This document shows, in pieces, positions 51,105 to 58,773 of a stretch of DNA of 64,000 bases (position 1 is the stretch's first letter; the number at the start of each line of letters is the position of its first letter). The notes below the pieces were generated by a model, which was given only the letters and a program-made list of their open reading frames with translations, did not search any database and was not told where the DNA came from. The position numbers and the translations under genes are program-made. Source of the DNA: Christensenella sp. UBA7703 (GTDB taxonomy: Bacteria; Bacillota; Clostridia; Christensenellales; CAG-138). The stretch lies in the NCBI GenBank assembly GCA_002482505.1, contig DLGD01000038.1:18859-82858 (forward strand). Reading direction: 5' to 3'.

Positions 51105-51998
51105 ATGGAAATAAGCCCAAAACGCCGCCGCGGCGACCGCCGGGACGCGACATTGGTTCGCGATCTCGACTCGATGCACGTCTTTATGCCGATCATGATG
51201 CCAAACCGCGCAGACAACGAAGCCTTCATTCAGGAGCTCGTAGACATGAGCGCGGTAGAAGCCTATCTCGAGAAAAAGAACGCACAGAATCCGGAATACA
51301 AATACACTTTCTTCCACGTGATCCTGGCAGCGCTTGCGCGCACCATCGAGATGCGCCCGCGCATGAATCGCTTCATCATCGGCAACCGCTACTATGACCG
51401 CAACCACATCACCTTTTCCTTCATCGTCAAGAAAGCGTTTTCCGATCACGCGGATGAATCCGTCATGATCCTGAAATATGACCCGACGAGTGAGAAAGCC
51501 GCAATCGATATGATCCACGACAAGATTTGCGACTTTGTCTATTCCGTGCGCAAAAGCAACAAAAAAGACGGCACGACGGATATTCTCGACACGCTTGCGA
51601 AAGCCCCCATGTGGATGCGCAAGATCATCGTCGCACTCCTCCGTTCACTCGATGAGCGCGGAAACATGCCGAAAGACCTCGCGAACGAGGACCCGTACAA
51701 CAGCACAGTCTTTATCAGCAACCTCGGCTCCATCAAACTCAACGCGGGGTATCATCATCTATCCAACTGGAGTACGAACTCCGTCTTCGTCGTCGTCGGT
51801 GAAAAACACATGCAACCGTTTTATGACGCAGACGGCACGGTTACGGTCAAACCCGCGCTGAATCTGGGCCTCACGCTCGATGAGCGCATTGCGGACGGGT
51901 ATTACTATTCCAAGACCGTTCGTCTGCTTAAGAAATTTTTTGCCGAGCCGGAACTGCTCGACATTCCGTCCAAGGAGGAACTAACCATTGAGTACTGA
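51105..51998 (+). CDS. E2-type acyltransferase catalytic-domain protein without lipoyl domain
   Basis: About 297-residue protein with the CAT-like fold of 2-oxoacid dehydrogenase E2 subunits but no lipoyl or E1/E3-binding domain. RRRGDRRDATLVRDLDSMHV opens the fold; FFHVILAALARTIEMRPRMN and DPYNSTVFISNLGSIKLNAG follow, and LNLGLTLDERIADGYYYSKT covers the place of the catalytic DHRxxDG loop: the usual His is replaced by Glu (DERIADG). It overlaps the acyl-CoA ligase by 11 bases, implying joint action on an acyl-CoA. An ATG at 51093 is an alternative start. Confidence 0.82.
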   Translation: MEISPKRRRGDRRDATLVRDLDSMHVFMPIMMPNRADNEAFIQELVDMSAVEAYLEKKNAQNPEYKYTFFHVILAALARTIEMRPRMNRFIIGNRYYDRNHITFSFIVKKAFSDHADESVMILKYDPTSEKAAIDMIHDKICDFVYSVRKSNKKDGTTDILDTLAKAPMWMRKIIVALLRSLDERGNMPKDLANEDPYNSTVFISNLGSIKLNAGYHHLSNWSTNSVFVVVGEKHMQPFYDADGTVTVKPALNLGLTLDERIADGYYYSKTVRLLKKFFAEPELLDIPSKEELTIEY

Positions 51999-53742
51999 TG
52001 TGAAGAGCTTTCCCTTTTGTGAAGATATGTCCAATGTTGCCGCCCCGTGGTTCGCGTTTTACGGTGAAGTCGATCAAAAGCTTACCTACCCCGATGCGTC
52101 GATGTTTGATATGGTAGAACGCGCGGCAAACCTCTACCCGAACTACACTGCCGTCACCTTCATGGGCAAAGCGACTAAGTTTCGCGACTTGGTGCGTGAG
52201 ATTCGCGAAGCCGCGCGCGCCTTCGCCGCACTTGGCATTCGCAAGGGCGACAAGGTTACGCTCTGTATGCCAAACTGCCCGCAGATTGTGGTCTGCTTCT
52301 ATGCGCTCAACCGCATCGGTGCGATTGCCTCGATGATTCACCCACTCTCCAGCGTCGGCGAAATCGCTTTTTACATCAAGGATTCCGGCTCCAGAGCCGT
52401 GGTCTCGCTGGATGCTTTTTATGGCAAGTTTGAAGAGGTGCGCAAGCAGGTCTCCTTTGAGACACTTGTGCTCACAAGCGTGAAGGACGCGCTCTCCCCC
52501 GTGATGAAGCTTGGCTTCTCCCTCACGGAAGGGCGGAAAGTGCCGAAGATCCCGAAGGATGCGGACGTGCTCTATTGGAACGCGTTCCTCGCCCAAGCAA
52601 AAAAGCAGGATGAGTCCTGCTTTGTGGAAAGCCGCGGCGGCGACCCCGCCGTCATCCTGTTCTCCGGCGGTACGACGGGCACCACGAAGGGCATCCTGCT
52701 GAGCAACCTCAACTTCAACGCGCTCGCGCTGCAAACCTGCGCCATGGGCAACTGCGTCATCCCCGGCTCGCGCATGCTTGCCGCGATGCCGATGTTCCAT
52801 GGCTTTGGCCTCGGCGTTTGCATCCATACAATGCTCGTTGCCGGCGTGACGGCGATTCTTGTGCCGCGCGTCTCGGTCGAGAGCTATGCAAAACTGCTCA
52901 AGAAAGAGAAGCCGCACTACATCGCCGGTGTGCCGACGCTGTATGAAGGCATCACCCGCAACCCGTATATGGATGGCGTGGACATGAGTCAGTTGCTCGG
53001 CGTGTTCTCCGGCGGCGATACGCTCTCCATTGAGCTGAAAAAGAAGTTTGACTCCTTCCTCGCGGAGCATGGCGCAACCGTTCAGGTGCGCGAAGGTTAT
53101 GGCACCACCGAGTGCGTCACCGCAAGCTGCCTGACCCCGTATGACATGTATCGCGAGGGCAGCATCGGGCTTCCGTTCCCGGACACGTATTATAAAATCG
53201 TCAAACCCGGCACGACGGAAACCGTTCCCTATGGCGAAGACGGTGAAATCTGCCTTTGTGGGCCTTCCGTGATGATGGAATACGTCAACCAGCCGGAAGA
53301 GACCGCAAACGTGCTCAGAAAGCATGCAGACGGGCACGTCTGGCTGCACACGGGCGATCTTGGGAATATGGACGCAGACGGCTTCCTCTTCTTTAAGCAG
53401 CGCATTAAGCGGCTGATCATCACAAGCGGATATAACGTCTATCCTTCTCAGGTGGAAAACGCGATTGACGCGCATGACAAGGTGCTCATGAGCTGCGTCA
53501 TCGGCGTACCGGATTCCTACCGGATGCAGAAGATCAAGGCATTTGTCGTGCTGCGCCCGAATATTCTGCCGACGCCGACGCTCAAGGAGGAAATCCTTTC
53601 CCATTGCAGCAAGCTTGTCGCGAAATATGCCATGCCATATGACATCGAATTCCGCAGCGAGCTGCCAAAGACCCTCGTCGGCAAGGTTGCGTACACTATT
53701 TTGGAGAAAGAAGAACTGGAAAAACAGGCAATCACCGCGTAA
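51988..53742 (+). CDS. AMP-forming acyl-CoA synthetase/ligase
   Basis: 584-residue ANL-superfamily enzyme that adenylates a carboxylic acid and transfers it to CoA. VILFSGGTTGTTKGILLSNL is the P-loop (A3), REGYGTTECVTASC the A5 motif, WLHTGDLGNMDADGFLFF the A7 Asp, IKRLIITSGYNVYPSQVE the hinge, and PKTLVGKVAYTIL supplies the A10 Lys. All catalytic positions are intact. Likely acts on a medium- or long-chain fatty acid, with the acyltransferase-like protein encoded immediately upstream. Confidence 0.93.
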   Translation: MSTDVKSFPFCEDMSNVAAPWFAFYGEVDQKLTYPDASMFDMVERAANLYPNYTAVTFMGKATKFRDLVREIREAARAFAALGIRKGDKVTLCMPNCPQIVVCFYALNRIGAIASMIHPLSSVGEIAFYIKDSGSRAVVSLDAFYGKFEEVRKQVSFETLVLTSVKDALSPVMKLGFSLTEGRKVPKIPKDADVLYWNAFLAQAKKQDESCFVESRGGDPAVILFSGGTTGTTKGILLSNLNFNALALQTCAMGNCVIPGSRMLAAMPMFHGFGLGVCIHTMLVAGVTAILVPRVSVESYAKLLKKEKPHYIAGVPTLYEGITRNPYMDGVDMSQLLGVFSGGDTLSIELKKKFDSFLAEHGATVQVREGYGTTECVTASCLTPYDMYREGSIGLPFPDTYYKIVKPGTTETVPYGEDGEICLCGPSVMMEYVNQPEETANVLRKHADGHVWLHTGDLGNMDADGFLFFKQRIKRLIITSGYNVYPSQVENAIDAHDKVLMSCVIGVPDSYRMQKIKAFVVLRPNILPTPTLKEEILSHCSKLVAKYAMPYDIEFRSELPKTLVGKVAYTILEKEELEKQAITA

Positions 53743-53797
53743 ACGGCGCTCTGAGCCGGAAAAACATCTCTTCCGATAGGAAGCGGCAAGAACCATC

Positions 53798-53834
53798 GGC
53801 GGCGGAGAAACCAAGCATCCGCCGCCTCTCTTTC
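53798..53834 (+). terminator. Terminator of the acyl-CoA ligase operon
   Basis: GGCGGCGGA (53798-53806) pairs perfectly with TCCGCCGCC (53818-53826), followed by TCTCTTTCG. Confidence 0.78.
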
Positions 53835-53924
53835 GCCCCTGTGTGGATTATTTCACGAATTTGTGCTGCTGCTTTGCCCGGAATCTTATGGTAAAAAACC
53901 TTGCCTTTTTTCCATCAAAATGAC

Positions 53925-53953
53925 TTGACACTATAGGCACGTTTGCCTATAAT
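53925..53953 (+). promoter_or_regulatory. Consensus promoter of the tRNA-Thr/tRNA-Pro unit
   Basis: TTGACA (53925-53930), 17-base spacer, TATAAT (53948-53953), 15 bases before the first tRNA. A perfect match to the housekeeping consensus. Confidence 0.92.
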
Positions 53954-53968
53954 TGAAAAGCATGAGTT

Positions 53969-54044
53969 GCCAATGTAGCTCAGTCGGTAGAGCAGCTGAT
54001 TCGTAATCAGCAGGTCTGGGGTCCGAATCCCCACATTGGCTCCA
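53969..54044 (+). tRNA. tRNA-Thr(CGT)
   Basis: 76 bases with encoded CCA. The acceptor GCCAATG pairs with CATTGGC; the anticodon loop TTCGTAA gives CGT, reading ACG; the T-arm is GGTCCGAATCCC. First gene of a two-tRNA transcript. Confidence 0.96.
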
Positions 54045-54051
54045 TACTTCT

Positions 54052-54128
54052 CGGGGTGTAGCGCAGTTTGGTAGCGCGTTTGGTTCGGGACCAAAAGGTC
54101 GCTGGTTCAAATCCAGTCACCCCGACCA
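54052..54128 (+). tRNA. tRNA-Pro(CGG)
   Basis: 77 bases with encoded CCA. The acceptor CGGGGTG pairs with CACCCCG; the anticodon loop TTCGGGA gives CGG, reading CCG; the T-arm is GGTTCAAATCC. Seven bases after tRNA-Thr and followed by a terminator. Confidence 0.96.
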
Positions 54129-54129
54129 T

Positions 54130-54162
54130 AAAAAAGACCATCCAACTTGGGTGGTCTTTTTT
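54130..54162 (+). terminator. tRNA unit terminator
   Basis: AAAAAAGACCATCC pairs with GGGTGGTCTTTTTT around AACTT. Confidence 0.88.
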
Positions 54163-54173
54163 ATGCTTTCTAG

Positions 54174-54303
54174 TCAACTGGATTTGAAGCCGCGAAGAAA
54201 AACAGTCCTGAGAACTGTTTTTCCGAGGCCGGGTAGCGCAAGCGAGAGCTTGCGCCGCGCAAAGCGCAAGCAAGCCGAAGCCCAGCGGAAAATCCAGTCA
54301 CCA
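54174..54303. repeat. Structured element bounded by inverted copies of the tRNA-Pro T-arm
   Basis: ACTGGATTTGAA (54177-54188) is the exact reverse complement of the tRNA-Pro segment TTCAAATCCAGT; about 110 bases later AAATCCAGTCACC (54291-54303) repeats the same tRNA region in direct orientation. Between these ends are two tight hairpins: AAAACAGT/ACTGTTTT and GCGCAAGC-GAGA-GCTTGCGC, then GCGC- and AAGC-rich repeats. It looks like a mobile or templated palindromic repeat placed beside the tRNA, or a structured RNA. It contains no credible gene on either strand. Confidence 0.65.
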
Positions 54304-54398
54304 TTTCCCCGTACTAATTGCACCACAGCAATAAAGATGGGGGTTTGATTGTCTGTCACATTTCTCTTACGTAATGCATCGCAACGTCCAAAGAGTAT

Positions 54399-54427
54399 TT
54401 GACATTGCGTGCAACTGATACTATCCT
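54399..54427 (+). promoter_or_regulatory. Promoter of the GGDEF protein gene
   Basis: TTGACA (54399-54404), 17-base spacer, TATCCT (54422-54427), with a leader of about 105 bases. The spacer contains TTGCGTGCAA, a 10-mer also found in the promoter blocks at 57142 and 60162. Between the repeat element and this promoter (54304-54398) I see nothing else. Confidence 0.6.
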
Positions 54428-54537
54428 TTATGCAAGGATCTCTTCCAATCTTGTTGTTTTTCGAAAATTCCACATAGAAGCTGTGCTATGTTTTCCATCT
54501 ATCCCACACGCTCTCAATCAATCTTTGGAGGTTCCCG

Positions 54538-56142
54538 ATGTTCAAACGGATGATTAAAGGTGACAAGAAGATGTTCTTCTTATCATTCATCAGTGTTTTC
54601 CTTGCCATGTCCTTGATTCTCCTTGCAGCCACGATGCTGATTCAAACCGATGCAAATCATAACGCGCGTATCAAAATCGACATCTCCGAGCAAAGCCTCA
54701 TCGATGCCGAACAGTATTTCATCACTTACAAAATCAACCGGTTAACATCGGATCTACAGTTTATCTATGAGACGCTTGAAAAGCAGTTTGCCACGGCAAA
54801 AGATTTAAAACCGATTGCAGATATTTGGCTCTCCTATTCCAACAGCAGGCAGGTCTTTGATCAGATTCGCTATATCGATACGCAGGGAAACGAAGTTGTG
54901 CGTATCGACTATTCACCCGATGGCGCATTCATTGTGCCGCAGGAGCAACTCCAGAACAAAAAAGATCGATACTATTTTCAGCAAACAATCGTTTTGGATG
55001 CCAACCAGATCTATATCTCTGCTCTGGATCTAAACGTTGATAACGGCGCGATTGAGCTGCCGATCAACCCGGTAATCCGCCTTGCACGCCCTGTTTTCGA
55101 CCAGAATGGGATCAAGAAGGGCATCGTTGTTTTGAATTATGCCGCCAAGGATATATTGACGCAGATTTCTTCTATCGCTGCTGGCACCTATGGCGAAGTC
55201 TTTTTCCTTAACAAAGACGGCTACTGGCTCATGAACTCAAAGGATGCCTCAACCGAATGGGCATTTTCATATAACCCCGACTCTACCGTAAAATTCCCAA
55301 ACTATTACGCAAAGGAATGGAAATTGATCTCCGCCGGCGGCAATGGAACCATGACCACGGAGAACGGCTATTTTCGGTACACGACGATTCCGCTCGATTC
55401 GATTTACCGCACCAACAAATCTTCGTTTCAAGTAAACAGCAAGATCGAAAATTGGTATATCGTGAGCCACATCCCCGTCAGTACACAACCCGGCTCATAT
55501 CCTTCGAGCAATCTGTTTGACCTTGCGCACGCGTCGATCCGCCAATATGCGCTGCTATATGCCATCCTATTCTTCTTTTCTATTGTTCTTGCAGGGTTTA
55601 TCACCAGCAGCCGGACCAGAAGCAAGGAAGTAAAGTTTTTCTCTGAATATGATGTGATGACAAGCGCCTATAATCGGCACGCGGGAATCAGCAAGTTATC
55701 CGACCTTTATCGCTCGCTTTCCAAGAGCGGATGCAGTATGAGCGTGTGCTTCATCGACATCAACGGCCTCAAGCAAATCAACGATACGCTCGGCCACGAG
55801 TCGGGCGACGAGTTGATCATCACCGTTGCAAAAACCATCCGTGCGGTGATTCGCAGCAACGATTTTTTGATTCGTCTCGGAGGAGACGAGTTTTTAATCG
55901 TATTTCAAAACATCGATGCGGCGCAGGCGGAAGAAGTTTGGAGCCGAATTGTTGTCGAATTTGAAAAAATCAATCAAGCAGAACACAGGAAGTATAAAAT
56001 CAGTGTCAGCCATGGAATCGAAATGCTGAGCTGCGATTTAGATCAAGTGCTCGATACCGTGCTGCATCAGGCTGATGCAAAAATGTATGACGAAAAACGG
56101 AAAATCAAAAGCAACTTACAGATCATTCGTGAAGACCAGTAG
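54538..56142 (+). CDS. Diguanylate cyclase with extracellular dCache sensor
   Basis: 534-residue membrane protein: an N-terminal helix (about 12-35), an extracytoplasmic double-Cache-type ligand domain (about 40-330; VRIDYSPDGAFIV and RLARPVFDQNGIKKGIVVLN are typical), a second helix (about 335-357), and a cytoplasmic GGDEF domain. The active site is intact (RLGGDEF, residues 446-452), and RSND five residues upstream is an RxxD inhibitory site. It should make c-di-GMP in response to an external small molecule. GGAGG precedes the ATG. Its 3' end overlaps the esterase gene. Confidence 0.95.
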   Translation: MFKRMIKGDKKMFFLSFISVFLAMSLILLAATMLIQTDANHNARIKIDISEQSLIDAEQYFITYKINRLTSDLQFIYETLEKQFATAKDLKPIADIWLSYSNSRQVFDQIRYIDTQGNEVVRIDYSPDGAFIVPQEQLQNKKDRYYFQQTIVLDANQIYISALDLNVDNGAIELPINPVIRLARPVFDQNGIKKGIVVLNYAAKDILTQISSIAAGTYGEVFFLNKDGYWLMNSKDASTEWAFSYNPDSTVKFPNYYAKEWKLISAGGNGTMTTENGYFRYTTIPLDSIYRTNKSSFQVNSKIENWYIVSHIPVSTQPGSYPSSNLFDLAHASIRQYALLYAILFFFSIVLAGFITSSRTRSKEVKFFSEYDVMTSAYNRHAGISKLSDLYRSLSKSGCSMSVCFIDINGLKQINDTLGHESGDELIITVAKTIRAVIRSNDFLIRLGGDEFLIVFQNIDAAQAEEVWSRIVVEFEKINQAEHRKYKISVSHGIEMLSCDLDQVLDTVLHQADAKMYDEKRKIKSNLQIIREDQ

Positions 56143-57025
56143 CCTGCGCAATGTGCACCGGTCGGTTTGTCTTGCAATGATGCTTGTGCTTTGCCTGCTC
56201 GCTTTTGCTGGTTGTGCCACGCATATGCCCACGCAGGCGCCAACCATCTCTTCTACCCCACTGTCTGCCTCCCAAACTACCCGCCTCACCCTGGAGAGCA
56301 ACGCAATGGACGCAACTGTTCCGTTCATGGTCTATCTGCCCGCTGGCTACACATCAACGGAAAAATACCCCGTGTGGTATGCGATGCATGGCTATAGCTC
56401 TACGGAGAAGTGGTGGCTGGACGATGCATGTGTTGGCGACCATGCCGACGCGCTGGCGGCAGGCGGCGAACTCGCGCCTATGATCATGGTGTTTCCCATG
56501 GCGCGATATGACGATGCAAAAACCATCGAGGCGGACATGGCGGACGGCATCCGCGGGCCGAGCAGGATGGAACGCTTCCTTTGCGAGGAGTTGATTCCCT
56601 ATATTGACGGGCACTACAGCACGATCTCCTCTGCCGAAGGCCGATCCATCGGCGGCTTTTCGATGGGCGGACTGTTTGCGTTGCAAATCGGCCTCCATCA
56701 GCCGCAACTCTTCAGCAAAATCGGCGCATACAGTCCTGCGCTGACCTACAGTGACTTCTCCGGCGATCACTTCGAACGCTGGCTTTCGACCGATCCCGAC
56801 GACGCAACCAATCTGGACGGCTATGCCAAGGCGCACGGCTTAGACGGGCTCTCGATCTACCTTGACTGCGGAGACGAGAATGATCCGTTCTCTGCTGGCG
56901 CGGCTTCGTTACAGGAGGCGCTGACTGCGCGCGGGATTGTGAGTCAGTTTCACCCGCACGGCGGGGGGCACAGCCTTGATCCAACGCTGTTGGATACCTA
57001 TCTGTTGTTCTATTCTGGAACATGA
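56129..57025 (+). CDS. Lipoprotein esterase, esterase-D-like alpha/beta hydrolase
   Basis: About 298-residue secreted lipoprotein. The hydrophobic signal MMLVLCLLAFAGC ends in a lipobox Cys; a Ser/Thr/Pro-rich stretch follows, then an esterase (Esterase_D/PF00756-like) domain. Catalytic triad candidates: Ser in SIGGFSMGGLFAL, Asp in DCGDENDPF, His in GGGHSLD. The family includes feruloyl/acetyl xylan esterases and S-formylglutathione hydrolases. The start is uncertain: GTG at 56129 (overlapping the GGDEF stop by 14 bases) or GTG at 56153. It is cotranscribed with the cyclase. Confidence 0.86.
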   Translation: MKTSSLRNVHRSVCLAMMLVLCLLAFAGCATHMPTQAPTISSTPLSASQTTRLTLESNAMDATVPFMVYLPAGYTSTEKYPVWYAMHGYSSTEKWWLDDACVGDHADALAAGGELAPMIMVFPMARYDDAKTIEADMADGIRGPSRMERFLCEELIPYIDGHYSTISSAEGRSIGGFSMGGLFALQIGLHQPQLFSKIGAYSPALTYSDFSGDHFERWLSTDPDDATNLDGYAKAHGLDGLSIYLDCGDENDPFSAGAASLQEALTARGIVSQFHPHGGGHSLDPTLLDTYLLFYSGT

Positions 57026-57110
57026 TAATACCGAGTAAAACCATCAGAGTATACGCAACTTACGGTGTGTGGTAAAAAACGAATCACGGTGAAATCGCGG
57101 CTGAGAAACA

Positions 57111-57136
57111 AACGGAGCAAATGCTCCGTTTTTTTT
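57111..57136 (+). terminator. Terminator after the esterase gene
   Basis: AACGGAGCA (57111-57119) pairs with TGCTCCGTT (57122-57130), followed by Ts to 57136. The same AACGGAGC/GCTCCGTT stem recurs at 60127 and 61834. Confidence 0.88.
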
Positions 57137-57179
57137 ACATTTTGCGTGCAATCGAAACGTTTGTTCGATATAATATCAG
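57137..57179 (+). promoter_or_regulatory. Promoter block A (duplicated at 60157)
   Basis: Contains TTGCGTGCAA (57142-57151), the palindrome AAACGTTT (57155-57162) and TATAAT (57169-57174), then ATCAGTT. No good -35 box; the palindrome, with its central CG as in LacI-type operators, sits where a regulator could help or block polymerase. Nearly the same block precedes the lipoprotein gene at 60291. Confidence 0.6.
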
Positions 57180-57274
57180 TTATAGATTATTATAATTTTG
57201 CCTTTGACGATTTATTATAATTTTTCGCGAAGAACATGCTTTATTCTCAAAGAAAACACCTAGGAGGATATTGC

Positions 57275-58732
57275 ATGCGATACTCGGATTTCATCAAGCC
57301 GCAAAACAGGAAAGTCTTGACTCTACAGGAACGCGCAGACAAACAGGCGGGTTCGCCCTCGGTAAAACCTGTCCTTAGCGGAAACGCAGGCGCAGGCGTT
57401 GGCGCGGTCATTCCAGCCAAAGCAGCGCCAGATGCAGGTGCACACGCGAATGCCGGGGCTGGTTTGGGGATCGGTCTAAGTAACCCAGCTTATCTCGCTG
57501 GCCTGTTGCCAGACGATTTCCCCATTGATCAATGGGAGCAGTTGAACACAAAGCAGCAGCTGAACGCTATGAAGTACAGCGGACTAACCCCGCAGGAACA
57601 GTGGGTTCTGCTGAATACAAACATTCCTTTGGTAGAGCTTCGTTCGTCTTCCAGCGCTTCATCCGGATCAATCGCTCGAATAGTCAACCCGAATGCGAAT
57701 GCGCCTAGGGACAGATTTGCAGCCGGCAATGCAGAAAACGGCTTATTATATCCTAGCAATTCGCCAAATTCAGCCCCTTTACACAATATCGATCTCATTG
57801 GAAAATTGAAAGATAAAGCGGCATCTCCAGCTACGCCTAACCCTGCGAGCACGCCTTTGCCAACACCGGGACCTTCGCCAATGACCACTCCTAACTTGCT
57901 TAGTGAACCAAGCCCTTATAGCGGAACCACCCCCATGGAATTAACAAGCCGGGATAAGCAAATGCTACTAAGCATACTCGATTTGGACAAGAGCCTTATG
58001 TCAGTGACAGATCGGAAGCAAATTGAATTTATCAAGCGGCAAGTGCAACGCGGAGTGGTCACACCAAACCAATTAAAGCAGTTTTATCAAGACCTTATAT
58101 CAATCCGCAATAAGGTTGAGAAGCAGGAGTGGACAAACAAGGTAAAAGCTGAAAGTAGCGCAACTGCAACATGGGGAAATGAGCTTATCAATAATCAAAG
58201 AGATTATTCTGGTATTCCAGGTTCTTTCGGCAAGAAAGGTAATATGAGGGATAATGCGTGTGGATATATGGCAATCAACAACACGAATCAACTTCTTGGG
58301 TATAACACCGCATATAGTGATACAAGTTACTATCTGAATAAAGCCAGAAACATCACCACGCTTTTGGACGGACAACTCGGTATGAATCCGCTTATAATCG
58401 GCGGTCTCTATCGTTCCGCTGGTTGTCATGTAGACCTCTACCTAAATACAAGTGATATACCAAAAACATATGATGCGTATATCATGTTATATTTCTACAA
58501 AAATGTAAACAATGGAGATAAGTTGGGGGCTCATTACATTGCCGTTGATTATGATCCAAGAGCAGACAAATTTTCTGCATACAATAATGATAATTCAAAT
58601 CTGCAAGAAAAGGACGCTTTTAACAAGTTTCTTCCAGATGACCACCGAGGATACTGTATTTGGGGAATCAGTCATATCGATCAATCGCAAAATACCGATT
58701 CCACACCGAATGAACGGAATGAAAGATATTGA
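57275..58732 (+). CDS. Mosaic protein with C39/papain-like cysteine-peptidase C-terminus
   Basis: 485-residue protein of uncertain role. Regions: a short basic start (MRYSDFIKPQNRKVLTLQER), a Gly/Ala-rich stretch (about 30-70), a helical segment (about 72-125), a Ser/Pro/Thr-rich linker (about 125-220), a helical segment (about 225-285) and a C-terminal domain (about 315-465). That last part has DNACGYMAINNTNQLLGYN with a candidate nucleophile Cys329, GAHYIAVDYD with His420, and an Asn/Asp loop after it, resembling C39 or papain-like peptidases. No signal peptide. The 3' third is visibly more AT-rich than its surroundings. AGGAGG lies 7 bases before the ATG. It could be a polymorphic-toxin-type effector; that is inference. 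Confidence 0.6.
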   Translation: MRYSDFIKPQNRKVLTLQERADKQAGSPSVKPVLSGNAGAGVGAVIPAKAAPDAGAHANAGAGLGIGLSNPAYLAGLLPDDFPIDQWEQLNTKQQLNAMKYSGLTPQEQWVLLNTNIPLVELRSSSSASSGSIARIVNPNANAPRDRFAAGNAENGLLYPSNSPNSAPLHNIDLIGKLKDKAASPATPNPASTPLPTPGPSPMTTPNLLSEPSPYSGTTPMELTSRDKQMLLSILDLDKSLMSVTDRKQIEFIKRQVQRGVVTPNQLKQFYQDLISIRNKVEKQEWTNKVKAESSATATWGNELINNQRDYSGIPGSFGKKGNMRDNACGYMAINNTNQLLGYNTAYSDTSYYLNKARNITTLLDGQLGMNPLIIGGLYRSAGCHVDLYLNTSDIPKTYDAYIMLYFYKNVNNGDKLGAHYIAVDYDPRADKFSAYNNDNSNLQEKDAFNKFLPDDHRGYCIWGISHIDQSQNTDSTPNERNERY

Positions 58733-58773
58733 TCCGCTTTTGAATGAAAGAGAATGATTTTGTGAGGTATCCT

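Noticed and set aside
51928..53814. 628-codon minus-strand frame opposite the acyl-CoA ligase
   Set aside because: It is a shadow of the GC-rich third positions of the ligase gene; the plus-strand protein has every ANL motif.
54007..54273. Minus-strand frame across the two tRNAs (VGVTGFEPATFWSRTK-type peptide)
   Set aside because: Same artefact; it consists of the reverse complement of tRNA-Pro and tRNA-Thr.
54052..54303. tRNA-Pro as attachment site of an integrated island
   Set aside because: There is no integrase, and the repeated tRNA segment is only about 13 bases and lies 160 bases away; the enclosed DNA is a short palindromic element.
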